Part shown: in pieces, positions 31,296 to 41,600 of the stretch
How positions within the stretch are numbered: the first letter of the stretch is position 1
How the letters are laid out: every line of letters starts with the position of its first letter
Source: Zygophlyctis sp. KS116
Lineage: Eukaryota; Chytridiomycota
Assembly (NCBI GenBank): GCA_054661495.1
Contig: BAAFSQ010000054.1
Location: 1 to 50,220, forward strand
Direction: 5' to 3'
Length of the DNA stretch: 50,220 nucleotides
Position numbers and translations under genes: made by a program
The notes under the pieces: model-generated
The model's database searches: none
Seen by the model: only the letters and a program-made list of their open reading frames with translations
Told to the model about the DNA's origin: nothing

Positions 31296-32188
31296 TTAAT
31301 TCAATTTAACTGCAAAAGGGTTCCGTGCCTTGTAATACTCTATTCGCTGATCAAGAAACATGTTTCCTTGGCGAATCAATTCAGCAACATCATCATTGTC
31401 CATCAATATAGAATCAGCCATGCATTCCTTCAAAAATAAACGGTCGGGGTATAGTTCCTCTAGTAAATTCTTTTCAATGCTTTCTGGTGATAAAGAAGAT
31501 GTAGATCCGTTTTTAGTTAGAATTCTTGATTCTGATTGATGATTTCTTTTAATGGGTAGTTTGTCTCCTTTCAAGATAGAAATATGCTCTTTGATCTTAA
31601 ATAGATGATTATCATCTAATTCATTCACAGCTGTTAAAATTGCTTCTTGGCATCGTCCAATACCTTCGATTAAAATTAATATTATTACCAAGTTTACAGT
31701 CGTTTGAGTCGGATTTCATATTAAGACCTATAGATTATATTGTCTTTATTACCTCTAGAATACCATAGTAATGCAGACTCAAAATCTCCCATATTAAAAT
31801 AGCAATCGGCTTTACAAAGTATTGCTTTTAAGGACTGGGGACTGATGGCAAAAGCTGATTTTGCATCTTCCAAAGCAGAACTCATCTCACCTATAAATGC
31901 ATAACATCGAGATCTTCGGAGATACAAGATCTCTGATTGTTTGATTGATATAGCTTGTGAATATAATGGTATGGCAGCTGCATAATCCCCTTGCCGAGAT
32001 AACTGATCAGCTTCGGACACTTTACTACCACGTTCAATCTCAATCTTGTCCATATGAATCCCTTCATTTTGGTCATTTCCTTCGTCACCTTCGCTTTTGT
32101 CATTGGAGTTCTTTTTAGGGATCATTTCAAACCAAAAAAACAATGAGATTGAATGACGTAATCTTTCTTGATAAAATTGTGCCTGCAC
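31296..32188 (-). CDS. ODAD4: ODAD4/TTC25 outer dynein arm docking factor
   Basis: TPR protein that docks outer dynein arms on axonemal doublets. Introns 31728-31752 and 31664-31688 (25 nt each) give 280 residues from ATG 32188; the ATG at 32125 (MIPKKNS) is possible. TPR helices: EADQLSRQGDYAAAIPLYSQ, EILYLRRSRCYAFIGEMSSA, KAILCKADCYFNMGDFESAL. The family segment LLWYSRGLNM...GIGRCQEAI matches LVFYHRGxKL...GIQKAQEAI of TTC25, as does LLEELYPDRLFLKECMAD. It is shorter than animal TTC25, ending after the region needed for docking. The next gene starts 19 bp upstream on the same strand. Confidence 0.82.
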
Positions 32189-32207
32189 ACCTTGTCAACT
32201 CAACATT

Positions 32208-33179
32208 TTATGTCTGCTGGAAATATAATGATGGCTGAATAGGAAATTCTGCAATTTTATCTAAAACAGTTGCAATACGTAATCCAGACTATTCATGATT
32301 CAAACAAAATCATACCTGTGCCAACAATTTTTCCGCGATCCCGATACTGGAATTATAATATCCTTTAAATTAGAAAAAAATTCAAAACTCACCCATTCCC
32401 AATTCTCTTCTTCGCTTATAACCAACCCAAACATAATCACAATTTACCTGATTACTTTGTACAATCCATTCTTGCGGACAACTCTGTACTTTATCTGGAT
32501 CATTATCAAGTTTTTGACAAGTTTTCCATTTAACAGATTCATCTTTCCATTCATTCAAGAGTTTATCAACCAAGTACTTTGCATATTCTCTTAAATCGCC
32601 ATGAAAATCATTCTTGATTCTTGTCGTAAAAAGAGCCCAATCCCAGACAGAATGCATATTAATATACTTACCCATATATTTTGCCATTGCTCTATTTCCC
32701 TATTTTGTTTTAAAAGATAACTAGTACTCCTTTATCACGTCCACAAGCATGCAAAGGCTGATGAATATCACCAATAAAATGCACCAGAAACTTTAGAGAC
32801 TCATCTCTAAAATTATTAGAGCGCAGTAATCTTGATGTATAATTCTGAATTGCACTCACAACACATCCATCTGTACAATCAGTAGAAACTTGTGCTAAAC
32901 ATCGCCGTGGAGGAGCATCATGAGTATCCATGTAATGCAAAGATCTTGCCCAGTCGTAAGAATGATTCGACTTGATTTCATCACCCCTTATCAAAATTAT
33001 AAAAAGTCAATTTACCATGTTGCAACTTTAGATAGATTTGCCGATACCAGTAAATTGACATATTTGGTAGTTTTAGTGCTTATAAGCATATCAGCGATTA
33101 AACCGCTCACTGTATGACCAAGACTTCCAAATGCGGTAACGATATCCAATGATAATATGACCAAAAGACCTGCCAACAT
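32208..33179 (-). CDS. S1/P1-family secreted zinc nuclease
   Basis: Single-strand-specific endonuclease/3'-nucleotidase of the S1/P1 type. Five exons (introns 32987-33015, 32700-32727, 32363-32392, 32289-32315) give 285 residues. Signal peptide MLAGLLVILSLDIVTA, then FGSLGHTVSGLIADM. Zn ligands are in place: His in GSLGH, Asp in ATWGDE, His in SLHYMDTHD, HFIGDIHQPLH, and NMHSVWD; late motif ELGMGDYYN. The usual mature N-terminal Trp, whose backbone binds zinc, is Phe if cleavage follows TA. Likely secreted or lysosomal, for nucleotide scavenging, which suits a parasite or phagotroph. 21 bp from the TOPORS-like stop. Confidence 0.88.
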
Positions 33180-33200
33180 CAAAAGAAAATTGATTTATTA

Positions 33201-33823
33201 TTATTCAAATTCCGCACATTGATCAAATGTACTTTTATTCCATGGCGAAGAAGCAAATGCAATCAGTTCATGAATAAAATGTTGTGTTTTAGAACCAAGA
33301 AATGATTCTAGTGATTTAATTGCTTCTTCCGATCTAATATCAATATTCATTAAAAGAGCTATAATGTAACTTGAGATCAACTCAACATTATCCTGTCCGA
33401 TAAGTATTAATAGATCACGATCTATCCATGGCTTTAGATATTGATCAACCTTTGCAATATTCCTTTTCATATAATCAGGACAAAGAGATCGAAACTTTCC
33501 AATGTTAGATTCACCGATTTTTGATCGTAATCCCAAGAAATATATTCTTCTTCTTTGTTGAATTCCATCATAGTCTCTTGGTACAGATCCAAATTCCCTG
33601 ATAACTCCTCTTCTAAATACAAACTATTCATTAAAAATTACAATATTACTTTTGAAAGGTAGTCATCAAGATCATGCAAAACAAACTCAAACTCCTGCTT
33701 GCACATTGGGCATAAATTAGATTGATTTCTCCAAAAACAAATGCAGTCAAAGCAAAACTCATGATAGCATCCGCCTACCAGCGCCTTATCTTTAAAGTCT
33801 GAGAGACATATCGGACATTGCAT
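33201..33823 (-). CDS. TOPORS-like RING-finger E3 ligase
   Basis: One 26-nt intron (33624-33649) gives 198 residues. A C3HC4 RING opens the protein: CPICLSDFKDKALVGGCYH, EFCFDCICFW, CPMCKQEF. The C-terminus GSKTQHFIHELIAFASSPWN resembles the conserved block of Topors-type RING proteins after the RING (FL...HFLHELxxFARSPF...YD). Topors acts as a ubiquitin and SUMO ligase; the animal protein is far longer, so this is a minimal version. Likely nuclear. Confidence 0.72.
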
Positions 33824-33953
33824 ATATTAAAATTCAGGATATGCCGACTATTAACAATAGTTATTATGTAGCGTTTTCTGAGACGAGGGACTTATGAAAC
33901 TTACGCCACCTTGCTCCCGAATCAAACTTGAAACTCTTTGGACCGCTTTTTCA

Positions 33954-34912
33954 ATGAAATTAGTATTTTTGGCATTCATCGCATCTTCAAATGTTATGGC
34001 AACATTAATGGATGGAGCATTGAAAATTGTTAAAGGGGCCAAACTGCGATCTACAACTCCAGAACCAGATATGGCTGCAGCAATGGACTCACTTGTGAGA
34101 TATCCTTTTCATGGATCTCATCATCTTGATCAAATGGATCAAGTATCCCATGACATTGATAATCCTTTGAATGATCCCTACTTTAACCTTGCTGATTCTA
34201 AAAACCTTGATAGTGAGCCCGGAATCTCTTTTTGGACACAATCTGACGCACTTGATAAGGCTTCTCAAAATCCTACTAATGAGTTTCAAGAGAGAACATT
34301 AGGAACAAATCCTGATTTGGAATATAATGATGGATTTGAACGTACAATCTTGGAAACTTGGGAGCAGAGCTCTAATGAAGTAGCAAATGGAGCAGATTAG
34401 GGCAATTATTGGGAAAATCTGAAGATTCTACACCTGTTCTTCCTCCATCTTCTAAAGGAGCTCAAAAACCCCTTTTGGAAAGTAAAAAAAATCAAAACCA
34501 AGGTACAATTCTAAAAAACTTTCAAGAAAGAATCTCACCTGAAATAGCCACAAGATATGCTTACTTGAAGAATCAGCCTCAGTTGAAAAAGATGGGAATT
34601 ACTGAATTTATTGAAAGTAATTCTTCGCCAGGATCTATAGTTTCTTATAGTGCATCAGAAAGGCAATTGCGAAGTGTGCTTTTACAAAACGACATGAAAC
34701 ATGTGCTGTTCAAGATATATTCAGAAAATAATCCACATGATAGAGCCATTCTCTCAGCTATTCAAAAACTGTCAGCAGATCAAAAGGCATTAGTTTTGGC
34801 ATTCGCAGCATCTCAAAAAAATTGGATTCTTGCAAACATTATGATTTCTAAAGGTGTGGATCAATCGTACTTTATTATAACTATCAACCAGATGATTACA
34901 CATCTTATCTAG
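33954..34912 (+). CDS. Secreted protein with C-terminal W-repeat (effector candidate 1)
   Basis: Signal peptide MKLVFLAFIASSNVMA at the ATG 33954; an upstream ATG at 33894 adds a hydrophilic extension that would bury the signal. A low-complexity acidic/polar middle follows. Frame breaks near 34400; a 59-nt intron 34342-34400 (GTACAA to TTAG) restores it and gives 299 residues, otherwise the gene is split or frameshifted. The C-terminal ~170 residues are helical and end with KALVLAFAASQKNWILANIM, ISKGVDQSYFI, the same repeat seen in 35906-37600 (IALAYMAFIQNWESARSMIS). No known family recognised. First of three consecutive same-strand secreted genes. Confidence 0.6.
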
Positions 34913-35187
34913 TTGGGTCAATAGAAATACTATGGTGTTACATCAAAATATTTTCCTTATTTTTTCAATAAATGAATCAAGAAAATAAAAACATTTTTTC
35001 ATTTTTTTAACTCGAAAAGATGTCCGAAAAAGTGAATATGATTTGAGAAATTGTTGATCACTTTATCATATCATTAAGAAAATACTGTTTGATGAGAGCC
35101 CCAGACTGAAATCTAAAACTCATCTAGAATATGAAACTACATGTACCGCACTAACCGCAAGATCTTTCTTTAAAACAATCAGTTATT

Positions 35188-35808
35188 ATGCTTCTTCTTC
35201 TTGCCGTTTGCTTCTCATACATTGGAGCTTCAGTCTCCAAGAAAATGATATTGATGCATGCTCTGATTGCAATCATAATCACAAGTACTAGTACAACTTT
35301 AGCGTTTTCCGCCCCACAAACATTTTCTAGAATTGGAACAGATATATTCAGTGGCATGCCAGCAACTAATAGAATAAATGTTAATTCTTTATCAGAATCA
35401 CAGAAAAAAGTTTTGATTCAAAACAAAAGACTTCATAGGAAACTTCGAAAACACCGTAGACGGCATGGCAAAAGACATGACAAAAGACCTGGACATCCAA
35501 TCAACAATTTCGATAAAGATTCAGTGGTACCATCTCTTGAAAAGCAAGCTTCTCTAAAATGGAAAATTAAAACCAAAGCAGACAACCGTCCGGACAATAC
35601 TTTTGCAGATAACCAAAAATCAGTTGCACCAATAGATTCTTCGGGCAATAATAAGGTGGATCCAAAGTTTGTCAGGATAAACTATCCATCATTAGAAAAT
35701 AATCGAGCATTTCAGCCTCATAGCCAAGTATCAGCAGAACAAGGGACTCCAGCGTACGATTTCACTTCGGACTATTTGAAATTGTCTGAAAATGCATTAA
35801 ACGCATAA
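35188..35808 (+). CDS. Secreted basic protein (effector candidate 2)
   Basis: 206 residues if started at 35188; the ATG at 35245 gives MILMHALIAIIITSTSTTLA, a cleaner signal peptide with cleavage before FSAPQTF, and a 187-residue precursor. The mature part has a highly basic run (RKLRKHRRRHGKRHDKR, about residues 80-96) like a nuclear-localisation or nucleic-acid-binding segment, then polar, disordered text. No conserved domain seen. The 275 bp before it (34913-35187) are AT-rich and hold no gene I can see. Function unknown; neighbours are both predicted secreted. Confidence 0.6.
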   Translation: MLLLLAVCFSYIGASVSKKMILMHALIAIIITSTSTTLAFSAPQTFSRIGTDIFSGMPATNRINVNSLSESQKKVLIQNKRLHRKLRKHRRRHGKRHDKRPGHPINNFDKDSVVPSLEKQASLKWKIKTKADNRPDNTFADNQKSVAPIDSSGNNKVDPKFVRINYPSLENNRAFQPHSQVSAEQGTPAYDFTSDYLKLSENALNA

Positions 35809-35905
35809 TTTTTTATAATCATGAATACATTAAATGATTTTTATTGACTAATGCTCATTTGGAAAATCTTCGAATTCCTGAAATTTTTAATTAGAATTTT
35901 CATAC

Positions 35906-37600
35906 TTGATGATCATTTTGATTGCAATTTTCTACGGTTTAGTGCATTCGGCTCCTCCTAATAATGCAGCACTTTCTAAAAATGGAATTCATGTGAATCT
36001 GCACAAATCAGGCTCTAACTTAATTATTCCGGCAGCTTTAAGGATTCCACACAATTCGATAGCAGATTCATCAAATCAGCTATTAGCTCATAGAAATTAT
36101 GCCTCTGATAGAAATATTCAAAGATCAAATGCTGATGCTCCTAGTAAAAAGGCCCCATCGCAAACTGATCAAGAGAAATCTCAACTTTCGTCGGTTAATC
36201 TCATATCTTCTGATGACTTACTTAAGGGAATTGATACTGATTCTCTAGATCTAATGAATGCTTTACAGCAACAAGTTGGTACATTTTTTTCCTTGGTTTT
36301 GGAAAATACAATGGCATCTAGAGTTATGGCGTTAAGAATGGCAGATGATTTTGATGATGGTCAAAGGGCGACCATGTTTAGTTACTTGTTTAGTGTCGGT
36401 GAATGGTATTTGATTAAGAGAATGCTTCAAAAAGGTATGAATGTAACACCTTTGATAGCCATACTGAGAAGTCTGCCTCTTGATGAAGCGATTGAGAAGA
36501 TGGATGCAATTGGTTTCAAAGGAATTTTCAAGTGGAGAACCAAAATTCATTATGTTCCTACAGGAGAATATTTTCATATATTATCTGAAATGAATTATGA
36601 AAAGTTTAGACTTTCTCGTAGTATTTCTTCTGATTTACAAAAGGCGGCAAAATCAATTCATCCTGCATTAAATTATCTTTACAAGGCGATTTCAACTGAT
36701 GAAAATTTTTCTTTTAACTTGCAACTTCTTGAAAAACTGGATGACTATCAGAAATCTATTGCTCTTGCTATAATGGTCAATTTGAAACAATGGGATATTG
36801 CTAGACTTATGATATCAATGGGCTATGATCGTACAATAATGATAAGACTCTTGGATCAGTACTCTAATTTAGCAGGTATACAAGCTTATGAAATATTGGG
36901 TAATTCTGAGTTATATCAGCCTCAGTTACTTGAAAGATTTTATTATTTGCTTGATATGAATCAAATATTATTTTCTGGTGAGGCTGCATGTATGCTGATG
37001 AATATGTTGGATCATAACTCCAAGGAAATTGTTTTAAAAGACTTATTTCTTCTCAAAGAATGGTACATAATCAAAAGAATGTTGGAGAATGGTATGGATC
37101 CAACAAACTTGATTAAAAATCTTAAAAGTCTACCTCGTAAAGAAGCCGTTGAAAAGATGGACGCCATTGGCTACTTTGGACTTTTCCAAGCATCAGATGG
37201 TGATATACATTACATAAAACCTAAGAATCAGAACATTGAACTAAAAGATTTAAAACAAGACAATATTCTCTTCCTTCATAGTATTTCTTCAGATTTAGTA
37301 ATGGCAGAAGTTATTTGGAACAATTTTTTGAACTTGATTGGTGATGTTCATAGAGCTTCAAATGTCGATTTCTATACGCATTTTACCGACTATTATAAAT
37401 CTATTGCTCTTGCCTATATGGCCTTTATTCAAAATTGGGAATCTGCCAGGAGTATGATATCAATGGGATTTGATAAAAAAATTCTGATCAGACTCTTGGA
37501 TCAATATCCAGATGTAGCTGCAGTACAAGCATTTGAAGAATTAGGAGATTTCCAACCTTTTGAAAATACCGTGCTTGATCTTGATCTATTAGCAGATTAA
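35906..37600 (+). CDS. Secreted protein with four W-centred helical repeats (effector candidate 3)
   Basis: 564 residues, no intron. Signal peptide MMIILIAIFYGLVHSAPP, disordered polar region to ~residue 110, then two ~218-residue supra-repeats. Each has a type A unit (EWYLIKRMLQKGMNVTPLIA; EWYIIKRMLENGMDPTNLIK; Trp at 167 and 386, followed by SLPxxEAxEKMDAIG) and a type B unit (QWDIARLMISMGYDRTIMIR; NWESARSMISMGFDKKILIR; Trp at 296 and 511, followed by LLDQY...AxQAxExLG). Spacing A-A 219 and B-B 215 shows internal duplication. The W...RM...G...LI..L pattern recalls, without clear homology, the helical WY/LWY units of oomycete effectors. Family unknown. Confidence 0.78.
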   Translation: MMIILIAIFYGLVHSAPPNNAALSKNGIHVNLHKSGSNLIIPAALRIPHNSIADSSNQLLAHRNYASDRNIQRSNADAPSKKAPSQTDQEKSQLSSVNLISSDDLLKGIDTDSLDLMNALQQQVGTFFSLVLENTMASRVMALRMADDFDDGQRATMFSYLFSVGEWYLIKRMLQKGMNVTPLIAILRSLPLDEAIEKMDAIGFKGIFKWRTKIHYVPTGEYFHILSEMNYEKFRLSRSISSDLQKAAKSIHPALNYLYKAISTDENFSFNLQLLEKLDDYQKSIALAIMVNLKQWDIARLMISMGYDRTIMIRLLDQYSNLAGIQAYEILGNSELYQPQLLERFYYLLDMNQILFSGEAACMLMNMLDHNSKEIVLKDLFLLKEWYIIKRMLENGMDPTNLIKNLKSLPRKEAVEKMDAIGYFGLFQASDGDIHYIKPKNQNIELKDLKQDNILFLHSISSDLVMAEVIWNNFLNLIGDVHRASNVDFYTHFTDYYKSIALAYMAFIQNWESARSMISMGFDKKILIRLLDQYPDVAAVQAFEELGDFQPFENTVLDLDLLAD

Positions 37601-37708
37601 ATGGTATGTTTTCTTGTAAAATAATTAAAAGAAGCATTAACAGCAATTACTCAAATCTCAACATTATTTTAATTTTAGTAAAACTCTAGTGATTTTATGA
37701 TCTTTTAG

Positions 37709-37954
37709 TTACTCTGATAGTAGATCAATCAATATTTTCCAATCCTTTGAAACCTGTAAATTACAATAGTCCTCTTCAGAGTATTCATCAATGGTAATTT
37801 CTAAATCGGTGCACCGCTTGATCCAATGCAATTTTGGTTGATCAGTAACAGTTATAAGCCAGATCGATTCATGGTTATCAAAGATGCATTTCCCATTTAA
37901 TCGTAATTTACTCTTGTGATTAGTAAGATTAATGCAACAGTCTGTATAGTCCAT
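37709..37954 (-). CDS. Small hypothetical protein (81 aa)
   Basis: Uninterrupted 81-codon frame, MDYTDCCINLTNHKSKLRLN, then GKCIFDNHESIWLITVTDQ, KLHWIKRCTDLEITIDEY and the end DWKILIDLLSE. Balanced composition and placement (41 bp divergent from CLF1, 108 bp convergent with effector 3) make it a likely gene. No family recognised; four cysteines and alternating hydrophobics suggest a small folded domain. Confidence 0.5.
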   Translation of the reverse strand: MDYTDCCINLTNHKSKLRLNGKCIFDNHESIWLITVTDQPKLHWIKRCTDLEITIDEYSEEDYCNLQVSKDWKILIDLLSE

Positions 37955-37995
37955 GGAGAGACTATTGAGTATGTTTAGGAGGCCAACTTAAAAAA

Positions 37996-40109
37996 ATGAA
38001 TGTAAAGGACAAAACTCCAGCTACAATCCAAATTACCGCTGAACAGATTCTTAGAGAAGCTAATGCCTCAAAGGCGGTTCTAAAGAAGAGGCCGGGACCC
38101 AAAATCGGCGATCGGGAAGAGTTGCTGGCCTTTCAGGGAGTCAAGAGACAAGGATTTGAAGAGTCTCTAAGAAAAGATCGGACAGCGATTGGAACTTGGA
38201 TAAAATATGCTCATTGGGAAGAGTCACAAGGTGAAATGGAGAGAGCAAGATCAGTCTTTGAAAGAGCTTTAGATATTGATCATAGAAATCATACATTGTG
38301 GATTAAATATGCAGAAATGGAAATGAAGCATAAAAATGTCAATAGAGCAAGAAATATATTTGATAGAGCAGTCGCTATTTTACCTAGGGTTGATACGTTT
38401 TGGTACAAGTATGCTTATATGGAAGAAGTCGTGGATAATGTACCAGGTGCTAGAAATGTTTTTGAGAGATGGATGGACTGGGATCCTGCGGAAGAAGGTT
38501 GGATGGCTTATATTAATTTGGAAAAAAGATATAAAGAGTATGAAAAAGTAAGGGAAATTTTTAAAAGATTTATTGGGTCTCATCCAGATACAAAGAATTG
38601 GTTAAAGTGGTGTAAATTTGAAGAAAGTATTGGAAGACAGGGTAATTTACTCTGAAAATAATAATTTTTAGATTTAGCAAGGCAGATTTATGAGGAATGT
38701 ATAAATACTCTTGGAGATGAATTCATTGATCAAAATTTTTATGTTTCTTTTGCAAAGTTTGAAACAAGGCTTAGAGAGTTAGATAGAGCTAGAGGTATAT
38801 ACAAATATGCACTGGAAAAAATACCACCTGGACGGCAATCAAATTTATATAATGTTTATACTCAATTTGAAAAACAATTTGGTAATAAGGATGGGTTAGA
38901 AGATGTTGTTTTGACAAAGAGACGCAAGCATTATGAAGATGTAACAATTTTAGTAAAAAGTAATGACTAGGAACTGGCTGAAAATCCTTCAAATTATGAT
39001 TTATGGTTTGATTATGCTCGATTAGAAGAAGATAATGGAAATGAAGCCAAGATTCGTGATGTATACGAAAGGGCTATTTCTCAAGCTCCTCCTATTAATG
39101 AAAAGGTTTATTGGAGAAGATACATTTATTTATGGATATTTTATGCAATTTGGGAGGAATCTTCTCAAAAGGTATTTTTGTTTTTTTAATATTTTAGGAT
39201 ATTGAACGTGCCAAACAAATATATACAAAATGTATTTCTATAATACCACATAAAAAATTTTCATTTGCCAAGGTTTGGCTCTTATATGCAAAGTTCTTGA
39301 TTCGGCAATTAGATTTAACTGCCGCAAGAAAAATTCTGGGAACTTCTATTGGACTTGCTGGAAAAGAAAAATTATATAAAGGATATATTGAGTTGGAAAT
39401 TCAATTGCGTGATTTTGATCGTGTTCGCACATTGTATGAAAAATTTCTTGAATGGGCTCCGAGCAGTTGCTACGCCTGGAATAAGTATGCAGAATTGGAG
39501 AAAATGCTCGGAGACTCTGATCGAGCCCGTGGTATTTATGAAATTGCTATAAATCAGTCAGTTCTTGACATGCCAGAAGTTATTTGGAAATCATACATTG
39601 AATTTGAGGTCGAAGAAGAGGAATGGCAAAAAGTAAGAAATCTTTATGAAAAACTTTTGGAAAGGACTGAACATGTAAAGGTAAGAATTTATTAATTTAT
39701 TTCAATCAAGGTCTGGATCAGTTTTGCAGAGTTTGAATTAAAAGCTCTTGATTCTCCCAAATTTGAAGACCGTGTAAAGAATGCAAGAAGTGTATTTTTA
39801 AAAGCCTATGATTCCCTAAAAGCCAATGGATTAAAGGAAGAAAGAGTTGTTTTATTGGATTCAATGGTCACATTTGAGGAGAATTATGGGAATGAAAGCC
39901 AAGTTGAAGATGTTAAAAACCGTATGCCTAAATCTGTCAAAAAACGAAGGAGACTCATGGATGAATATGGAGAACCTAGTGGTTGGGAGGAATATTATGA
40001 TTACATATTCCCAGATGACGAAGATGAAAAACCAAGTCTTAAGTTATTGGAAATGGCTCATCTTTGGAAGCAAAAAATGGCTGAAGCCTCAAAGAATTCA
40101 GGAAACTAA
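37996..40109 (+). CDS. CLF1: Splicing factor CLF1/Crooked neck (SYF3)
   Basis: HAT-repeat scaffold of the Prp19/NTC spliceosome complex. Introns 38642-38671, 38941-38970, 39172-39197 and 39681-39710 (26-30 nt) give 665 residues, the expected size. After [10 protein letters not shown] and [20 protein letters not shown] come tandem HAT repeats such as [40 protein letters not shown] and [13 protein letters not shown]; the end contains [14 protein letters not shown] and [13 protein letters not shown], both conserved in Crn. Fits the intron-rich genome. Stop is 5 bp from the convergent RasGEF stop. Confidence 0.96.
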
Positions 40110-40114
40110 TATTT

Positions 40115-41083
40115 TTAAGATGCAATATTTGAATCCTCTTGTTTGAGAACTCGCGTCAGAATCCAATGTTCCAAAATGAGATTTCCGATCCCCAAATTCT
40201 TCAAATCTTTACAAGGCAAACATGGAATTTTAAAATCCAATTTGGGCAAAACATTCTTCATTTCTTGATTTGACAATTCGTAATCATTTCGGACTTTTCC
40301 TTGACAACATTCAACCAGAGAAATCAAACTTTGCAATGCTGTCTGACCTTGTCCAGACAAAATAACACCAGACTCTACTGAAGAATGCGCAATACACAAA
40401 GAATAAATCTCTTCGAAACAATCTTTAATGTGCATCGCATTTGGAATCACTGATATTTCATTCAGTTTTTGATGATGAAACAACATATCCGATTCCAATT
40501 TTTTAATAGATTGGATCATTTCATCCAAATGATTCTGTAAAAGCAACGACTTTGACGATACTTTTGATCTTAAATTCATCTTTTTCATCCAACGATCCAC
40601 CAATGATACCAATGTCTTTCCAGAACTTAAATTCCTATAAACATAAATACAAAAGAAACCAGTCTTGATTAGCATTTCTATCATGACCAAACTTTCGGCT
40701 TCTCCTAGATCCAATAATTCATTTTCAATAATAATCTTTAGATAATCCTGAAAATCCGTAAATTCCTTTAACCCGGTAAATGATTCTCTTGGGCACAACA
40801 TCATGAAAAGGCGAACATCTAAACCTGTTAATACATAAGCCAGCTCCTCTGCACTCCAATCGATCAATGATTTTTTATAAGATTCATTAATGCTATCAGT
40901 TAACGCATCCACCTTTGCGTTTGCAATGTTCACATTCTCCATCAAATCTCTCAATATCTTTGTATTGATCTCTTTTGATCCCTGAGCTTCTAGCAATGAT
41001 CGGTTCTTTTCGAGCAATTGGGAATGATGATGATAGTCTCTTAATAGTCTAGAAACAGGAATCTTCATATTTATTATGAGCAA
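40115..41083 (-). CDS. Divergent RasGEF (CDC25-homology) domain protein
   Basis: 322 residues without introns. The segment IDWSAEELAYVLTGLDVRLF, MMLCPRESF resembles the start of RasGEF catalytic domains (iAxQLTxxExxLFxxIxPxEll). Later YLKIIIENELLDLGEAESLV, KTGFFCIYVYRNLSSGKTLV, and KIPCLPCKDLKNLG roughly follow the RxxxIxxFIxIAxxCxxLxNF and PxIPxLGxxLxDL blocks. Key loop residues are poorly conserved, so activity on Ras is uncertain; no REM module is obvious. ATG 41083 is used; 41068 (MKIPVSRLL) is an alternative. Adjacent to CFAP144 by 14 bp. Confidence 0.45.
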   Translation of the reverse strand: MLIINMKIPVSRLLRDYHHHSQLLEKNRSLLEAQGSKEINTKILRDLMENVNIANAKVDALTDSINESYKKSLIDWSAEELAYVLTGLDVRLFMMLCPRESFTGLKEFTDFQDYLKIIIENELLDLGEAESLVMIEMLIKTGFFCIYVYRNLSSGKTLVSLVDRWMKKMNLRSKVSSKSLLLQNHLDEMIQSIKKLESDMLFHHQKLNEISVIPNAMHIKDCFEEIYSLCIAHSSVESGVILSGQGQTALQSLISLVECCQGKVRNDYELSNQEMKNVLPKLDFKIPCLPCKDLKNLGIGNLILEHWILTRVLKQEDSNIAS

Positions 41084-41097
41084 TTAATCTCAAAATT

Positions 41098-41548
41098 CTA
41101 TTTTTCCTTTGCCTTGAGTGCTGTCCCATACTTTTTTGTGATATCTGTAACTGTTTTTGGATGATAGAATCTAGGATCAGTTAATCGGACTAGAGGAGTT
41201 GTATCTTCCCCATAAACTTGGCCTTCAGTCTTCCAAATGTCCGTGCAGTTGCCTCCGTTCTTGGATTTAATTCTTGCTAATGATCAAATCAGTCATGTTT
41301 TACCAATCTCCTGAATATCCACTCCATCCTTTATAAGCAAACTGGTCGGCTTATGTGTAACAACAAGATCTAAAATATTAATCCTTGAATTTACTCTTGA
41401 TAACATTCGGACTTAACATGTAATTCTCAAAGAGAGTATGAAACCGGAGCTGTTTCTTGAGCGTTTCATTAAGAATAGCTGCAGATGTTGTAGACATTGG
41501 AGCTCTACCTAAAGTTTCGCCAGTGGACTTTGAGTCTTTGGGCGGCAT
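41098..41548 (-). CDS. CFAP144: CFAP144/FAM183 axonemal microtubule-inner protein
   Basis: Small axonemal protein of the FAM183 family found inside doublet microtubules. Exons 41548-41395, 41369-41304, 41276-41098 (introns 25 and 27 nt) give 132 residues, the family size. Match in order: LNETLKKQLRFHTLFENYML, SPNVIKNLVVTHKPTSLL, then QVYGEDTTPLVRLTDPRFYH and TVTDITKKYG, like LRKELRHQKLYxxYxVNP...TxKPxSW, YGWDTEPLV and FRVYNDIT of human FAM183A. The gene is hidden from simple ORF finding by its two introns. Divergent/tandem spacing is 14 bp to the RasGEF and 52 bp to centrin. Confidence 0.75.
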
Positions 41549-41600
41549 TCAATAATGTGATGATGCCGTCATTCGAGAGCATGTCATTCAATCAAACTAC

